A DNA stretch of 56,679 nt from Alphaproteobacteria bacterium. Its GTDB lineage: Bacteria > Pseudomonadota > Alphaproteobacteria > Reyranellales > Reyranellaceae. Numbering within the stretch: position 1 is the stretch's first letter; the number at the start of each line of letters is the position of its first letter. The DNA is taken from assembly GCA_017307275.1 (NCBI GenBank), contig JAFKFK010000039.1, forward strand, positions 1 to 56,679, read 5' to 3'. A program made the translations under genes and the position numbers. Under the pieces are notes generated by a model that searched no databases, was not told the origin of the DNA, and saw nothing but the letters and a program-made list of their open reading frames with translations. This document shows, in pieces, positions 16,869 to 26,420 of the stretch.

Positions 16869-17024
16869 AGGCAACGATCCGAACCAAGGTTGACCGACAG
16901 ACAGGCAGTCGTGCTCCAGTCGCTCACGCGACGCGGAGATCACCTGAGTTCGCGCAGATCGGGTGTCTGAACGGACGAATCCAAATATTCACGACCAGAC
17001 ACGCGCTTTCAGCGCGTACTCAGG

Positions 17025-17465
17025 TCAGCCGAGTTTGGGAGGTCGTTCGGTACGGCCGCTCAGGCGGCCTACGAGCAGATCGGTCAGGCCGAGGATACGG
17101 GGACCGTGAATCTGCAGGGTTCCGATGGAATCGACCGGCGTGGCCGCAAGGGCGGCATGGCAGGCGATGTTGCAGCAATTGTTCGACGCATGATCCGGCG
17201 ACTGATCCCTGGGACAGGGGCTGGTATCGTCGTCGGTCTTGGCGGCTTCGTCGGACGAAGCGTGTTGTTCCGTTGCGCCCTGTTGATCGTGCGAATGATG
17301 GGCTGACGGCTCGGAGTAAGACGGACCGCTCGAACGCCCATCGTGGCGTCCTTCATGGGCCGAAGCCGTGCCCATAGCGACGACGAATCCCACCACGGCG
17401 AGGAACAGGACTCGCATCAGGAGGTTCAAGGGATTAGCCGATCGCATGGCGCACAAAATGTCCAT
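17025..17465 (-). CDS. His/Cys-rich exported protein of copper locus
   Basis: This protein of about 146 residues has a hydrophobic signal segment (LLMRVLFLAVVGFVVAMGTASA). A His-, Ser- and Asp-rich linker follows, then a Cys/His cluster (CPRDQ..., then NNCCNIACHAAL) and a basic ERPPKLG tail. It looks like a periplasmic metal-binding protein; no named family is recognised with confidence. The start is uncertain: 17465 has GGAG just upstream, but 17447 or 17417 would give a more canonical signal peptide. A CsoR-like palindrome lies 44 bases upstream, so it is probably the first gene of the copper-induced run. Confidence 0.7.
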   Translation of the reverse strand: MDILCAMRSANPLNLLMRVLFLAVVGFVVAMGTASAHEGRHDGRSSGPSYSEPSAHHSHDQQGATEQHASSDEAAKTDDDTSPCPRDQSPDHASNNCCNIACHAALAATPVDSIGTLQIHGPRILGLTDLLVGRLSGRTERPPKLG

Positions 17466-17508
17466 CGTCTCCGGTCTTGTCAATCGCACTGACGATCGGA
17501 GGGGCACC

Positions 17509-17525
17509 TAACCCCTGCAGGGTAT
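17509..17525 (-). promoter_or_regulatory. Second CsoR-like operator, upstream of the copper oxidase run
   Basis: Read on the minus strand this is ATACCCTGCAGGGGTTA. It shares the ATACCC half-site and the 17-base layout of the perfect palindrome in front of copA; the other half is GGGTTA instead of GGGTAT. It lies just downstream of the csoR stop and 44 bases upstream of the His/Cys-rich gene. Binding is predicted from similarity only. Confidence 0.6.
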
Positions 17526-17539
17526 AGGTCGATATCCGG

Positions 17540-17815
17540 TCAACGACGGCGATTGTCGAGAACTTCCAGCAGCTCGTCGATCTTGGTCTGGCGCTCACGA
17601 GTCGTGCCGGCATGGAAGGCATGTGCCACGCAATGCCGCAGATGATCGCTGAGCGTTTCCTGCTCGACTTTGTCGAGGGCAGCGCGCACGGCACGAACCT
17701 GCGTGATCACGTCGATACAGTAACGATCTTCCTCGATCATGCGGGCAACGCCGCGCACCTGGCCTTCGATGCGGCTGAGCCGCGCTAGCTGGGATTTCTT
17801 GAGCTTCTCGTCCAT
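17540..17815 (-). CDS. csoR: CsoR-family copper-sensing repressor
   Basis: This 91-residue all-helical CsoR/RcnR (DUF156) repressor has the start region MDEKLKKSQLARLSRIEGQVRGVARMI. Copper ligands C33, H58 and C62 reproduce the Cys-x24-His-x3-Cys spacing of Cu(I)-sensing CsoR. Cu(I) binding releases DNA. The gene is divergent from copA, with a perfect ATACCC/GGGTAT palindrome between them. The start at 17815 is preferred over an upstream in-frame codon that would run through the operator into copA. Confidence 0.93.
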   Translation of the reverse strand: MDEKLKKSQLARLSRIEGQVRGVARMIEEDRYCIDVITQVRAVRAALDKVEQETLSDHLRHCVAHAFHAGTTRERQTKIDELLEVLDNRRR

Positions 17816-17825
17816 GACTTGAAAT

Positions 17826-17842
17826 ATACCCCCGTAGGGTAT
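17826..17842. promoter_or_regulatory. CsoR operator between csoR and copA
   Basis: A perfect inverted repeat, ATACCC-CCGTA-GGGTAT, sits in the 39-base divergent gap. It matches the G/C-tract palindromes bound by CsoR-family repressors. On the plus strand a candidate -35 TTGAAA (17819-17824) and -10 TATAGA (17840-17845) bracket it with a 15-base spacer, so a bound repressor would block copA transcription. Confidence 0.8.
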
Positions 17843-17854
17843 AGATCGCAAGCT

Positions 17855-20194
<2,340 letters not shown>

Positions 20195-20231
20195 TGGCCG
20201 GGCTGCGACAATTCGGAACGGTCGTGTCGCT

Positions 20232-20272
20232 TTAGCCTTGATCTCCAGCCGCCCGGACAGGAGATTGGCTAA
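20232..20272 (+). promoter_or_regulatory. Hairpin covering the ribosome site of the 115-residue membrane gene
   Basis: TTAGCC (20232-20237) pairs with GGCTAA (20267-20272), and ATCTCC (20241-20246) pairs with GGAGAT (20260-20265), giving 12 base pairs with a small internal bulge and a 13-base loop. The Shine-Dalgarno AGGAG (20259-20263) is largely in the stem, 12 bases before the ATG at 20276. It could limit translation or act as a weak terminator after copA; no U-tract follows. Confidence 0.5.
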
Positions 20273-20275
20273 ATC

Positions 20276-20623
20276 ATGCGTCTGATCCATCGTTCACACC
20301 GAGCGGCCAACGCCGTCCGGACCGTGTCTCCGAGCGGCGAGCTCTTCGTCGCCTCGGTGGTGATCTGCATGATCCTGAGCGCCTTCGGCGACGCCGTCGA
20401 TCCGTCGCTGTTCGGCGAACTGGGCCTTGAATATGCCCTGTTCGATCTGACTGGCGAATTTTCAGTGCTGGCGATGCGGCACTGGCACCTGCTGCAGCTT
20501 TTTCTGGCTGGCAGCGCGCTGGCGGCGGGTATCATGGTGTTGCGCATCGTCGTTGGTGCGTTCTTCAGGCCTCTTGAGTCTGCGCCACCGCAGGACGCCG
20601 AGAAAGTGCCCATCAAGCTCTGA
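20276..20623 (+). CDS. Small membrane protein
   Basis: This 115-residue protein has two predicted membrane helices (about residues 22-40 and 70-93) and a charged cytoplasmic-looking tail. I recognise no family. It sits 81 bases after copA and 71 bases before terC on the same strand. An AGGAG ribosome site precedes the ATG but is folded into a stable inverted repeat. Its place between two metal-transport genes suggests a metal or envelope-stress role, but nothing in the protein itself shows this. Confidence 0.7.
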   Translation: MRLIHRSHRAANAVRTVSPSGELFVASVVICMILSAFGDAVDPSLFGELGLEYALFDLTGEFSVLAMRHWHLLQLFLAGSALAAGIMVLRIVVGAFFRPLESAPPQDAEKVPIKL

Positions 20624-20657
20624 CAACGGACTGAAAGCGCCGCCGCCCCGCATGGGG

Positions 20658-20696
20658 ACGGTGGTTCACGCCTACTCGTTGTTGGAGACCACCCGT
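20658..20696 (+). promoter_or_regulatory. Hairpin spanning the terC start codon
   Basis: ACGGTGGT (20658-20665) can pair with ACCACC-C-GT (20688-20696), 8 base pairs with one bulged C. The first two bases of the GTG start codon lie in the 3' arm and the GGAG ribosome site (20684-20687) abuts it. The 22-base loop makes it only moderately stable. Possible translational control. Confidence 0.4.
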
Positions 20697-21606
20697 GGAA
20701 ACCGATTTCTTTTCGGCCGCATTCCTGTCGGCCCTACTCGCTATCGTTCTGATCGACCTCGTGCTGGCAGGCGATAACGCCCTCATCATCGGCCTGGTCG
20801 CGCGCAATCTGCCCAAGGAGAGCCAGAACAAGGTCATCTTCTGGGGCACCTTCGGCGCCATCGCCATCCGCGCCTTCATGGCCATCATCGTCGTCTACAT
20901 CCTGGCGGTGCCGGGCTTCATGCTGGCTGGCGGCCTCGCTCTAGTCTGGATTGCCCGCAAACTGCTGACGCCCGAGGGCGGCGGCCATGAGGAGAGCCAC
21001 CTCGCCAAGCCGGCCACGACCTTCGCCGGCGCAGTGCGCACCATCGTTATCGCGGACGCGGTGATGGGCGTCGACAACGTCCTGGCAATCGGCGGCGCCG
21101 CGCACGGCAGCGTCCTGCTGATCGTGCTCGGCCTCGCCATCAGCGTGCCGATCATCGTCTGGGGCAGCAAGCTGGTCATCAAGCTGGTCGATCGTTACCC
21201 GTCGGTGATCCTGCTGGGCGGCGCGGTGCTGGCCTACACGGCCTACGGCATGATCGTCCGCGAGCCGTTCCTGGTCACGTGGTTCGAAACCCATCCGGCA
21301 ACCAAGCTGGTGCTTGCAGTGCTGATCTTCTCGATCTCCCTCGCTCCCTGGTACAGCGAACGGCTGCCGGCGCACATGAAGCCGCTCGTGGTGGTGCTGC
21401 CGGCACTGCTGCTCTGGATGCTGGCCTTCGAAGTCGCCGGCACTGTCTGGAAGGTGCAGATCGACTATCTGATGGCCAGCAACCAGGGTGAATACTTCAT
21501 CGAAGGTCTGCGCTGGATCGGCTGGCTGCCGTTCGTCGCCCTCTTCCTGTGGGTGCGCGAACAGTTCGTGCAGCGTAGCCAGCGGGCTGCCCGCGACACG
21601 CACTAA
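20695..21606 (+). CDS. TerC family integral membrane protein (YjbE-like N-terminal region)
   Basis: This 303-residue polytopic protein has the TerC/YjbE motif LAGDNALIIGLVARNLP (about residues 23-39) and a second DNV motif in ADAVMGVDNVLAIGG. The first 200 residues match the short YjbE-type. The C-terminal 100 residues add two or three further membrane segments. TerC proteins are implicated in Mn2+ or other metal export, particularly loading or protecting exported proteins. The GTG start follows GGAG by 7 bases. It lies downstream of copA and the small membrane gene. Confidence 0.88.
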   Translation: METDFFSAAFLSALLAIVLIDLVLAGDNALIIGLVARNLPKESQNKVIFWGTFGAIAIRAFMAIIVVYILAVPGFMLAGGLALVWIARKLLTPEGGGHEESHLAKPATTFAGAVRTIVIADAVMGVDNVLAIGGAAHGSVLLIVLGLAISVPIIVWGSKLVIKLVDRYPSVILLGGAVLAYTAYGMIVREPFLVTWFETHPATKLVLAVLIFSISLAPWYSERLPAHMKPLVVVLPALLLWMLAFEVAGTVWKVQIDYLMASNQGEYFIEGLRWIGWLPFVALFLWVREQFVQRSQRAARDTH

Positions 21607-21653
21607 AGCAAGCGATGCTTGCGGGGCCTGTAACCGCGGCGTAGGACCGCGAC

Positions 21654-21923
21654 ATGTCCCGCAAGCTCCTGCTTCTTCTGACGATCCTCTTCGCACCTTT
21701 CCTGGCGCCGTCGGTCGCAATGGCCGACGACGCTTCCTACTGTGCCGATCTGTCGAGCCTCTACCGCCGTTATCTGAGCGGCCAGGGCAACGGCCAGCTC
21801 TTCCCCGACGTCACGGCCAGCGTTGCCATGGACGAATGTGCCAAGGGCAACTACACCGCCGGAATTCCCGTGCTGGAGAAGAAGCTGCGCGACGCGCGCT
21901 TCACTTTGCCTAAGCGCACCTAG
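21654..21923 (+). CDS. Small exported hypothetical protein
   Basis: This 89-residue protein has a signal peptide (MSRKLLLLLTILF..., cleavage near VAMA, about residue 24). The mature part is about 65 residues with two Cys (C29 and C61) likely to form a disulfide, and a short helical repeat-like segment. Similar small periplasmic proteins occur widely in Alphaproteobacteria without known function. The gene's end overlaps the convergent methyltransferase gene by 4 bases. A small GCAAGC/GCTTGC hairpin precedes it. Confidence 0.75.
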   Translation: MSRKLLLLLTILFAPFLAPSVAMADDASYCADLSSLYRRYLSGQGNGQLFPDVTASVAMDECAKGNYTAGIPVLEKKLRDARFTLPKRT

Positions 21924-22750
21924 CGCCGGCTTGCCTGCAGCGAGAGGGCGAGCGGCAGCCAGGGCCTGTCAGGCCAATGCCAGTCGCCATCGTCCCGCTT
22001 CACCAGGATATGGAACATCTGCCACGGTACCTGTGCGTGCTCGTGCAGCCAGTCGAGCGACAGGCCGGCTTCCAGCAGACCGCCAAGAATGCTCGAGAGC
22101 GAATGCATCCAGCTCACGTTGGTCGCATTCACCAGCCGGGCGTCGGGATCGGCGTAGTCGAAGCCATCGTTCATGACGAGCGGCGCGCGTTGGAAGTAGG
22201 GCGCGAAATAGCCCGGCATCCCGTCTGGCAGTTTCGTCTCGTTGTCGAACACATAGGCCGACGGGTGGCCGTCGGCGTAGTAGAGCCGTCCACCGGGCTT
22301 CAGGAACTGCGCGACGATCTCGGCCCAACGCTTGATATCGGGCAGCCAGCAGGTGGCACCCCAGGTGACATAGACGAGATCGAAAGCCTCCGCTCTGCCC
22401 ACCGCCGACGGCGCCTCGTAGAGATCGGCACAGATGAATCGCGCCCGATCCGCCAGGCCCAGCTCATCGGCAAGGCCGCGCGCCGCAGCAATCGCCGGCC
22501 CGGAAAAATCGAGGCCGGTCACCCTGGCGCCGCGCTGGGCGAGCGAAAGCGTGTCGGCGCCAAAGTGACACTGCAGGTGCAGCACCTCGAGCCCCCGCAC
22601 GTCCCCAAGCTCGGCCTCCTCGATGGCGTTCAGCCTGCCATGACCAGCACGCAAGGGGGCGAGATCGTAGCCCGGAGCTTTGAGATGGACGCCGACCCGC
22701 TCGTCCCAATTGGCCCGATTGATCGCGCGCCAATCCTTGTCGGCCGTCAC
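21920..22750 (-). CDS. Class I SAM-dependent methyltransferase
   Basis: This 276-residue Rossmann methyltransferase has a variant motif I VLHLQCHFGADTLSLA (residues 56-71) followed by acidic D81 in VTGLDFSG. Later strands include FDLVYVTWGATCWLPD and LKPGGRLYYADGHP. The variant (HLQCHFG instead of DxGxGxG) marks a recognised subfamily of small-molecule methyltransferases of unknown substrate. It starts at a GTG forming a GTGA overlap with purC, so it is cotranscribed with and coupled to purC. Confidence 0.88.
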   Translation of the reverse strand: MTADKDWRAINRANWDERVGVHLKAPGYDLAPLRAGHGRLNAIEEAELGDVRGLEVLHLQCHFGADTLSLAQRGARVTGLDFSGPAIAAARGLADELGLADRARFICADLYEAPSAVGRAEAFDLVYVTWGATCWLPDIKRWAEIVAQFLKPGGRLYYADGHPSAYVFDNETKLPDGMPGYFAPYFQRAPLVMNDGFDYADPDARLVNATNVSWMHSLSSILGGLLEAGLSLDWLHEHAQVPWQMFHILVKRDDGDWHWPDRPWLPLALSLQASRR

Positions 22751-23664
22751 GACACGACGAGATCGGCGCCGGTCAGTCGCCGATAGGCTTCGAGGTAGCG
22801 CTGGCTGGTCGCCTCGACGACTTCCGCCGGCAGTCGCGGCGGCGGCGCCTCGCCGTTCCAGCGGCCGGCGTGACGCTCGACGTCGAGCCAGTTGCGCAGC
22901 GGCTGCTTGTCGAAACTGGGCTGCGGCTTGCCGGGAACATAGCCATCCGCCGGCCAGAACCGCGAACTGTCGGGAGTCATCACTTCGTCGATCAGCAGGA
23001 TCTCGCCCGACTTGGTGCGACCAAACTCGAACTTGGTGTCGGCGACGATGATGCCCTGCTTCAGCGCCACGTCGCGGCCCTTGGTGTAGACCAGACGGGT
23101 CAGCCGCTCGAGCTCGGCGGTGACATCGGCACCCAGCACCTTCTTCATCTGCGCAATGGTGATGTTCTCGTCATGGCCGCTCTCGGCCTTGGTCGCCGGG
23201 CTGAAGATCGGCGGATCGAGCCGGCCGCTTTCCTGCAGGCCCGCTGGCAGTGTCTCGCCGGCGAGGGTTCCGGTCTTGGCGTATTCACGCCAGGCCGAGC
23301 CCGTGATGTAGCCACGCACGACGCACTCGATGGGAAACACCGTGCCGCGCTTGCAGAGCATGGCGCGGCCGGCGATCTCGTCGCGATGGCCCTTGAGAGC
23401 CGGCACCGCCGCGACGATCTCGTCGGCGTCGGCCGAGATCATGTGATGGCTGACGAGGTCGCCCAGCTGACGGAACCACCAGGCGCTGACCTGGGTTAGC
23501 ACGGCGCCCTTCTGCGGGATGGGCTCGGCCATCACCACGTCGTAGGCGCTCACCCGGTCGGTCGCGACCAGCAGCAGCCGGTCGCCGTCCACGGCATAGA
23601 CATCGCGCACCTTGCCGCGGGCGATCCGTTCGAGCGGCAGGTCGCTTGTCGTCATCAGCACCAT
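22747..23664 (-). CDS. purC: Phosphoribosylaminoimidazole-succinocarboxamide synthase (SAICAR synthetase)
   Basis: This 305-residue enzyme of de novo purine synthesis ligates aspartate to CAIR using ATP. Family blocks are present: RGKVRDVYAVDGDRLLLVATDRVSAYDVV, ECVVRGYITGSAWREY, and MTPDSSRFWPADGY near the C terminus. The length matches the long (yeast-like) form rather than the roughly 240-residue E. coli form. The ATG at 23664 has an AGGAAGG site about 9 bases upstream; a second ATG at 23655 is possible. It is cotranscribed with the CMD gene upstream and the methyltransferase downstream. Confidence 0.95.
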   Translation of the reverse strand: MVLMTTSDLPLERIARGKVRDVYAVDGDRLLLVATDRVSAYDVVMAEPIPQKGAVLTQVSAWWFRQLGDLVSHHMISADADEIVAAVPALKGHRDEIAGRAMLCKRGTVFPIECVVRGYITGSAWREYAKTGTLAGETLPAGLQESGRLDPPIFSPATKAESGHDENITIAQMKKVLGADVTAELERLTRLVYTKGRDVALKQGIIVADTKFEFGRTKSGEILLIDEVMTPDSSRFWPADGYVPGKPQPSFDKQPLRNWLDVERHAGRWNGEAPPPRLPAEVVEATSQRYLEAYRRLTGADLVVS

Positions 23665-23669
23665 CGCAC

Positions 23670-24062
23670 TCAGCCTTCCTTGCGCAGTTCCTCGAATACT
23701 TCCTTCGCGGTGAGCATGGCCTCACGCACCGACGGGAGGCCGATATAGCCGCAAAGATGCATCAGCGCCTCCGACAATTCGTCCTCCGTCCAGCCCTGGC
23801 GACGAGCCATGCGGAGGTGAATGGCCAGCTCCGGCCAGCGCGCCTGGGCGGTATCAGAAATGACGCAGATCAGCGCCTTCGTCTTGAGGTCGAGGCCGGG
23901 CCGAGACCACAGCATGCCGAAGACCGCTTCGCGGGCGTAGTCGCCGAACTTCTTCATCATCGGGTCGTCGTAGACCGACTTGGCCATCTCGGCGGCGTAC
24001 TTCTCGCCCATCAGCTTGGCCCGGATTTCGCTGCCCTTCCGGTAATTTTCACTCTCGGCCAT
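23670..24062 (-). CDS. Carboxymuconolactone decarboxylase family protein (PcaC-like)
   Basis: This 130-residue protein matches the gamma-carboxymuconolactone decarboxylase fold: LDLKTKALICVISDTAQARWPELAIHLRMARRQGWTEDELSEALMHLCGYIGLPSVREAM. Within it the His-Xaa3-Ala pattern is conserved (HLRMA). No other beta-ketoadipate genes are close, so a dedicated catabolic role is doubtful. A strong GGAGG ribosome site precedes the ATG at 24062. It is 5 bases upstream of purC on the same strand. Confidence 0.87.
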   Translation of the reverse strand: MAESENYRKGSEIRAKLMGEKYAAEMAKSVYDDPMMKKFGDYAREAVFGMLWSRPGLDLKTKALICVISDTAQARWPELAIHLRMARRQGWTEDELSEALMHLCGYIGLPSVREAMLTAKEVFEELRKEG

Positions 24063-24166
24063 CGTTTCCTCCAATCGTCACATTTCAGAGCTGCAGCGTC
24101 AGCGAATTCGCGCGTAGGATCAATCGTCAGCCAAGGGGCGCGACGGGTGGGGGAGAGACGATCAGC

Positions 24167-26062
24167 ATGACGGCCAATGGTTCGCCGGAGCAGCCAGCCG
24201 GCAACAAGCGCACGGCCGCGCTCACACTTGCTGCACTTGGCGTCGTCTTCGGCGATATCGGCACCAGCCCGCTCTATACGGTCAAGGAGTGCTTCAGCGA
24301 GTACACCGGAATCCGCCCGACGCCGGAAAATGTGCTGGGCATCCTGTCGCTGATCACCTGGGCGCTGATCCTGATCGTGGCGGTGAAGTACGTCGCGGTG
24401 GTGATGCGCGCCGACAACAAGGGCGAAGGCGGCGTGCTGGCGCTGATGGCGCTGGTATCGCGCCAGAGCAACATCCCGGAGCGCCGCCGCCGGGTCTATC
24501 TCATGCTCGGCATCGCGGGCGCCGCCCTGTTCTACGGGGACTGCCTGCTCACGCCCGCCATCTCGGTGCTGAGTGCGGTGGAAGGGCTCAATGTCGCCAC
24601 GCCTGCCTTCCAGCCCTTGGTATTGCCCCTTGCGCTCGGCGTCCTGTGTGGGCTGTTCGCGGTTCAGCGCTTCGGCACCGCAGGCGTCGGCCGCTGGTTC
24701 GGCCCGATTACACTGCTCTGGTTCGCCGTCCTCTTCGTGCTCGGCATCCGCCAGCTCGTCGACAATCCCAGTGTGCTGGCGGCCCTCTCGCCGCACCACG
24801 CCGTCGGCTTCATGCGGGAGAACGGCTTCGTCGCTTTCCTGGCGCTGGGCGCCGTTACCCTCGCGGTGACAGGCGCAGAAGCGCTCTACGCCGACATGGG
24901 CCATTTCGGCGCCAAGCCGATCCGGCTGGCCTGGCTCGGCCTCGTGCTGCCGGCACTGCTGGTCAACTACTACGGCCAGGGCGCCCTGCTGCTGGCCGAC
25001 CCGACGGCAATCGCCAACCCGTTCTTCCTGCTGGCGCCGGATTGGGCCCTCTATCCGCTGGTCGGGCTGGCAACGGCTGCCACGGTAATTGCCTCGCAGG
25101 CCACGATCTCCGGCGCCTTCTCGATGGCGACACAGGCCTCTCTGCTCGGTCTCAGCCCGCGCGTGCATATCGAGCACACGTCGGCCAGCGAGTTCGGTCA
25201 GGTCTACCTGCCCGTGGTCAACTGGCTGCAACTCGTCGGCATCATCATCCTGGTGCTCGCGTTCAAGTCCTCGACCAATCTCGCTGCGGCCTACGGCATC
25301 GCCGTCACCGGCACGATGCTGGTGACCAGCGTACTGGTGTTCGCATTGGCGGTGCGTGCCTGGAAATGGCCGTGGCAGTTCTCGATCCCGGTGTTCGGCC
25401 TGTTCATCGTGATCGATACTTCGCTGTTGTCGGCCAACATGCTGAAGTTCCTCGATGGCGGCTGGGTGCCGCTGGTCATCGCCGCGGCGATGTTCCTCGT
25501 CATGTGGAGCTGGCTCCGCGGACGGATCGCCGTCGCCACCCGCGAACGCGAGGAGTCGCTGCCGCTCGAAGCCCTGCTCGACAGCATCAATCCCGGCCGC
25601 CTGCACCGCCCTCAGGGTACCGCGGTCTATCTGACTGCTTTCTCCGGCAATGCGCCGCGCTGCCTACTCCACAACCTCAAGCACAACGAAGTGCTGCATG
25701 AGCATGTCGCGTTGCTCACCGTGGAGGTGCCGGACGTCCCCTTCGTCTCACCCGAGAACCGCAGCCAGATCGCTCATCTCGGCAAGGGAGTCCATCGCAT
25801 CGTGCTGCGCTACGGCTTCATGGAGCAGCCCGAGGTTCCACGTGACCTCGAACGGCTGGCCGACAAGGGCCTGCCGTTCGATCCCATGCGAACTTCCTAC
25901 TTCGTGGGCCGCAACAGCTTCACGGCATCGAGCAAGCCATTGTTGCCCCGCTGGCAGCGCAAGCTCTTCCTGGCGTTGTCACGCTTTGCCGCCAGTGCCG
26001 GCGACTTCTTCGGCCTGCCCGCCAACCGCGTCGTCGAACTCGGCAGCCGCATCGAGATCTAG
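24167..26062 (+). CDS. kup: Kup low-affinity potassium transporter
   Basis: This 631-residue KUP/HAK/KT family potassium-proton symporter opens with the signature GVVFGDIGTSPLYTVKECF (G29-D30-I31-G32-T33-S34-P35-L36-Y37) after a short cytoplasmic N terminus. About 12 membrane helices and a C-terminal cytoplasmic domain of about 180 residues follow. The length is typical of bacterial Kup. It provides constitutive moderate-affinity potassium uptake, complementing Kdp near the other end of the window. A GGGGGAGAG ribosome site is upstream. It is divergent from the CMD/purC run. Confidence 0.95.
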   Translation: MTANGSPEQPAGNKRTAALTLAALGVVFGDIGTSPLYTVKECFSEYTGIRPTPENVLGILSLITWALILIVAVKYVAVVMRADNKGEGGVLALMALVSRQSNIPERRRRVYLMLGIAGAALFYGDCLLTPAISVLSAVEGLNVATPAFQPLVLPLALGVLCGLFAVQRFGTAGVGRWFGPITLLWFAVLFVLGIRQLVDNPSVLAALSPHHAVGFMRENGFVAFLALGAVTLAVTGAEALYADMGHFGAKPIRLAWLGLVLPALLVNYYGQGALLLADPTAIANPFFLLAPDWALYPLVGLATAATVIASQATISGAFSMATQASLLGLSPRVHIEHTSASEFGQVYLPVVNWLQLVGIIILVLAFKSSTNLAAAYGIAVTGTMLVTSVLVFALAVRAWKWPWQFSIPVFGLFIVIDTSLLSANMLKFLDGGWVPLVIAAAMFLVMWSWLRGRIAVATREREESLPLEALLDSINPGRLHRPQGTAVYLTAFSGNAPRCLLHNLKHNEVLHEHVALLTVEVPDVPFVSPENRSQIAHLGKGVHRIVLRYGFMEQPEVPRDLERLADKGLPFDPMRTSYFVGRNSFTASSKPLLPRWQRKLFLALSRFAASAGDFFGLPANRVVELGSRIEI

Positions 26063-26066
26063 CGCC

Positions 26067-26420
26067 CTACCATTCTCCGCAGCCGAACTTCAGCAGGTTG
26101 CCGTGCGGATCGTGAACGTAGAACTCCTTCATGTTCCACGGCCGCACCTCGAAGGGTGAGAGCCTGTCCACGCCGCGCTTGCTGTATTCGTCATGGAGCG
26201 CGGCAACCTGGCCGCCGCGAATGTAGCAGGACGTATTCTCGGGAAAGCGACGATCCTCGGTCTTCCAGAAGTGCAATTCCATGTCGTCGCGTTTGACGAT
26301 GAGATAGTTGTCCTCCTGGTAGCCGACCGTGAAGCCGAGCTGATCGACATAGAAAGCACGGGTCTCTGCGATATCGAGCGACGCGAGGATCGGAATGCAG
26401 CGGGCGGGATCAATCGTCAT
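26067..26420 (-). CDS. VOC superfamily (glyoxalase/bleomycin-resistance fold) protein
   Basis: This 117-residue protein is a single VOC unit with paired beta-alpha-beta-beta-beta modules: CIPILASLDIAETRAFYVDQLGFTVGY at the start and EFYVHDPHGNLLKFG at the end. Metal-ligand-like residues H50 and a terminal Glu are present, resembling bleomycin-binding or small dioxygenase relatives. The substrate is unknown. It overlaps the MFS gene stop as ATGA and is therefore the last gene of that operon. Confidence 0.87.
   Translation of the reverse strand: MTIDPARCIPILASLDIAETRAFYVDQLGFTVGYQEDNYLIVKRDDMELHFWKTEDRRFPENTSCYIRGGQVAALHDEYSKRGVDRLSPFEVRPWNMKEFYVHDPHGNLLKFGCGEW

Noticed and set aside
17001..17017. 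Hairpin ACGCGC/GCGCGT after the His/Cys-rich gene
   Set aside because: Perfect 6-base stem but no U-tract on the minus strand; a terminator here is not supported.
17819..17854. Upstream TTG start for copA
   Set aside because: It would place the CsoR palindrome and the likely -10 inside the coding region.
20624..20694. yybP-ykoY manganese riboswitch before terC
   Set aside because: The leader is only 71 bases and I could not find the conserved aptamer core.
21608..21622. Hairpin GCAAGC/GCTTGC right after terC
   Set aside because: Only 6 base pairs with a 3-base loop and no U-tract.
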